From NCBI GenBank assembly GCA_016937075.1, contig JAFGWQ010000158.1, positions 1 through 7,358 of the forward strand: a stretch of 7,358 bases of DNA, given 5' to 3'. Both the position numbers and the translations under genes were made by a program. Shown here piece after piece: positions 6,593-7,358 of this stretch; position 1 is the stretch's first letter, and every line of letters begins with the position of its first letter. Source of the stretch: Campylobacterales bacterium (GTDB lineage: Bacteria; Campylobacterota; Campylobacteria; Campylobacterales; Sulfurovaceae). The notes beneath the pieces were generated by a model, which worked only from the letters and a program-made list of their open reading frames with translations, was not told where the DNA came from and searched no databases.

Positions 6593-7358
6593 CGCACCTC
6601 TTTGGATTTCAAAAAGGCTTCAACGACCGCAAAAGACCCGAACACCAAATACTCATCTTCTGGATTGATAATACCATCAAAAAAATCATAAGGGATTTCT
6701 AGTTCTTTAAGGGTATTTTCTAAAAATTCTATTTTTAATGCTCTTGGAGAATCGATCTTTATGATCAAAAGCTTTTTAATTTTTGGTTTTAGTAATTCCA
6801 ATATCTGTCTATAAGGTTTATCTTCTAATGTATTGTATATAAGCACGATGGGTTTATCAAGCAATTTGTCTATCGCCTTTGCCGCAAGGAGATTGTGTCC
6901 TACATCAATATGAACATTGGGCGCATATGGGAAATATCTGCCCATCATTATCCATGTATATAGATTTTGTACATCACATACCAATCCCAAAACATCAAGT
7001 GCCGCGCAAGCTGTGACGGCATTGTCTATCAGAAAATCTCCCCATGATTTTTCTAATGCAATATTTTGAATACTCTGAGTATACGAAGAGGTTTCTCTGG
7101 TAACAAAATGTAGCTCGGCGTCTTTTTGCAATGCTATTTTATTAGCAACATGTAAAACTTCTTGATGTATTTGAGGTGCGATCACAGCTTTTTTGTCTAT
7201 ACTCCTTAGCTTTGTGCTCGCAATACTGCTAATATCATTTCCCAAAAATGCTTGATGATCATAATCGATGGGCATTATTACGCTCAGGACCTTTGGTACC
7301 ACGTTTGTTGCGTCATGCTCTCCGCCCATTCCGGCTTCCAATACTATATAATCACATT
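6589..7358 (-). CDS. folC: Folylpolyglutamate synthase / dihydrofolate synthase FolC (N-terminus missing at window edge)
   Basis: FolC is a cytoplasmic Mur-ligase-type ATP-dependent enzyme that adds glutamate to folates, and in many bacteria also to dihydropteroate. The window holds the last 255 residues; comparison with the usual length of about 380-390 in this group suggests that some 130 N-terminal residues, including the P-loop, lie to the right. The frame is open to the edge: the first full codons read C-D-Y-I-V-L-E-A-G-M-G-G, matching the family's vlEvGlGG motif, followed by D-A-T-N-V-V. Further support comes from D-H-Q-A-F-L-G, the lysine of I-A-S-T-K-L that aligns with the family EKxxI lysine, the M-G-R linker start, and the D-V-G-H-N motif of the C-terminal domain followed by E-D-K-P. 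The TTG at 7341 is an internal leucine codon, not a start. The stop overlaps the peptidase ATG. Whether it is mono- or bifunctional cannot be decided here. Confidence 0.93.
   Translation of the reverse strand, partial: CDYIVLEAGMGGEHDATNVVPKVLSVIMPIDYDHQAFLGNDISSIASTKLRSIDKKAVIAPQIHQEVLHVANKIALQKDAELHFVTRETSSYTQSIQNIALEKSWGDFLIDNAVTACAALDVLGLVCDVQNLYTWIMMGRYFPYAPNVHIDVGHNLLAAKAIDKLLDKPIVLIYNTLEDKPYRQILELLKPKIKKLLIIKIDSPRALKIEFLENTLKELEIPYDFFDGIINPEDEYLVFGSFAVVEAFLKSKEVR

Noticed and set aside
6589..7341. FolC taken as a complete short protein starting at the TTG at 7341
   Set aside because: The frame stays open to the window edge and the TTG falls inside the conserved I-V-L-E-A-G-M-G-G motif, so the codon is an internal leucine.

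Overview
The window looks like an ordinary chromosomal segment of a Campylobacterota (epsilonproteobacterial) genome. It is AT-rich and densely packed, and all seven genes read on the minus strand. The best taxonomic evidence is the order folC, M23 endopeptidase, CcmA bactofilin, mfd, which from memory matches the Helicobacter pylori and Campylobacter jejuni cell-shape locus. The MoxR/DUF58 pair and the SdiA-regulated-type lipoprotein are not part of the H. pylori block as I recall it, so a free-living relative (Sulfurimonas, Sulfuricurvum or Sulfurovum type) is plausible. I cannot name the genus from sequence alone.

In transcription order, from the right edge to the left edge: (1) folC, missing its N-terminal part at the window edge, for folate polyglutamylation. 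(2) A membrane-anchored M23 peptidoglycan endopeptidase (Csd1-like), overlapping folC by 4 nt. (3) A CcmA-type bactofilin, overlapping the peptidase gene by 34 nt. (4) mfd, the transcription-repair coupling factor, 17 nt downstream. (5) A small lipoprotein with an SdiA-regulated (YjiK-like) propeller fold, 55 nt after mfd. (6) A MoxR AAA+ ATPase, 85 nt further on, with a GTG start. (7) The N-terminal 165 residues of a DUF58 protein, 11 nt after moxR and cut by the left edge.

The genes suggest two functional blocks. The first is a translationally coupled cell-shape module (peptidase plus bactofilin scaffold) lying between the housekeeping genes folC and mfd. The second is a MoxR-DUF58 chaperone module that presumably continues leftwards out of the window. 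The lipoprotein sits between the blocks and has no evident link to either. No clear factor-independent terminator was seen in any gap, so read-through across most of the window is possible.

No RNA genes, mobile elements, CRISPR arrays or long repeats were seen, and no intergenic gap exceeds 85 nt. I found no clearly new system. The most unusual observation is that the DUF58 protein appears to have lost the metal-binding D-x-S-x-S motif of its vWA-like domain. Smaller points are the single M23 peptidase where H. pylori has two, and a compact Mfd that still keeps its UvrA-contacting residues.
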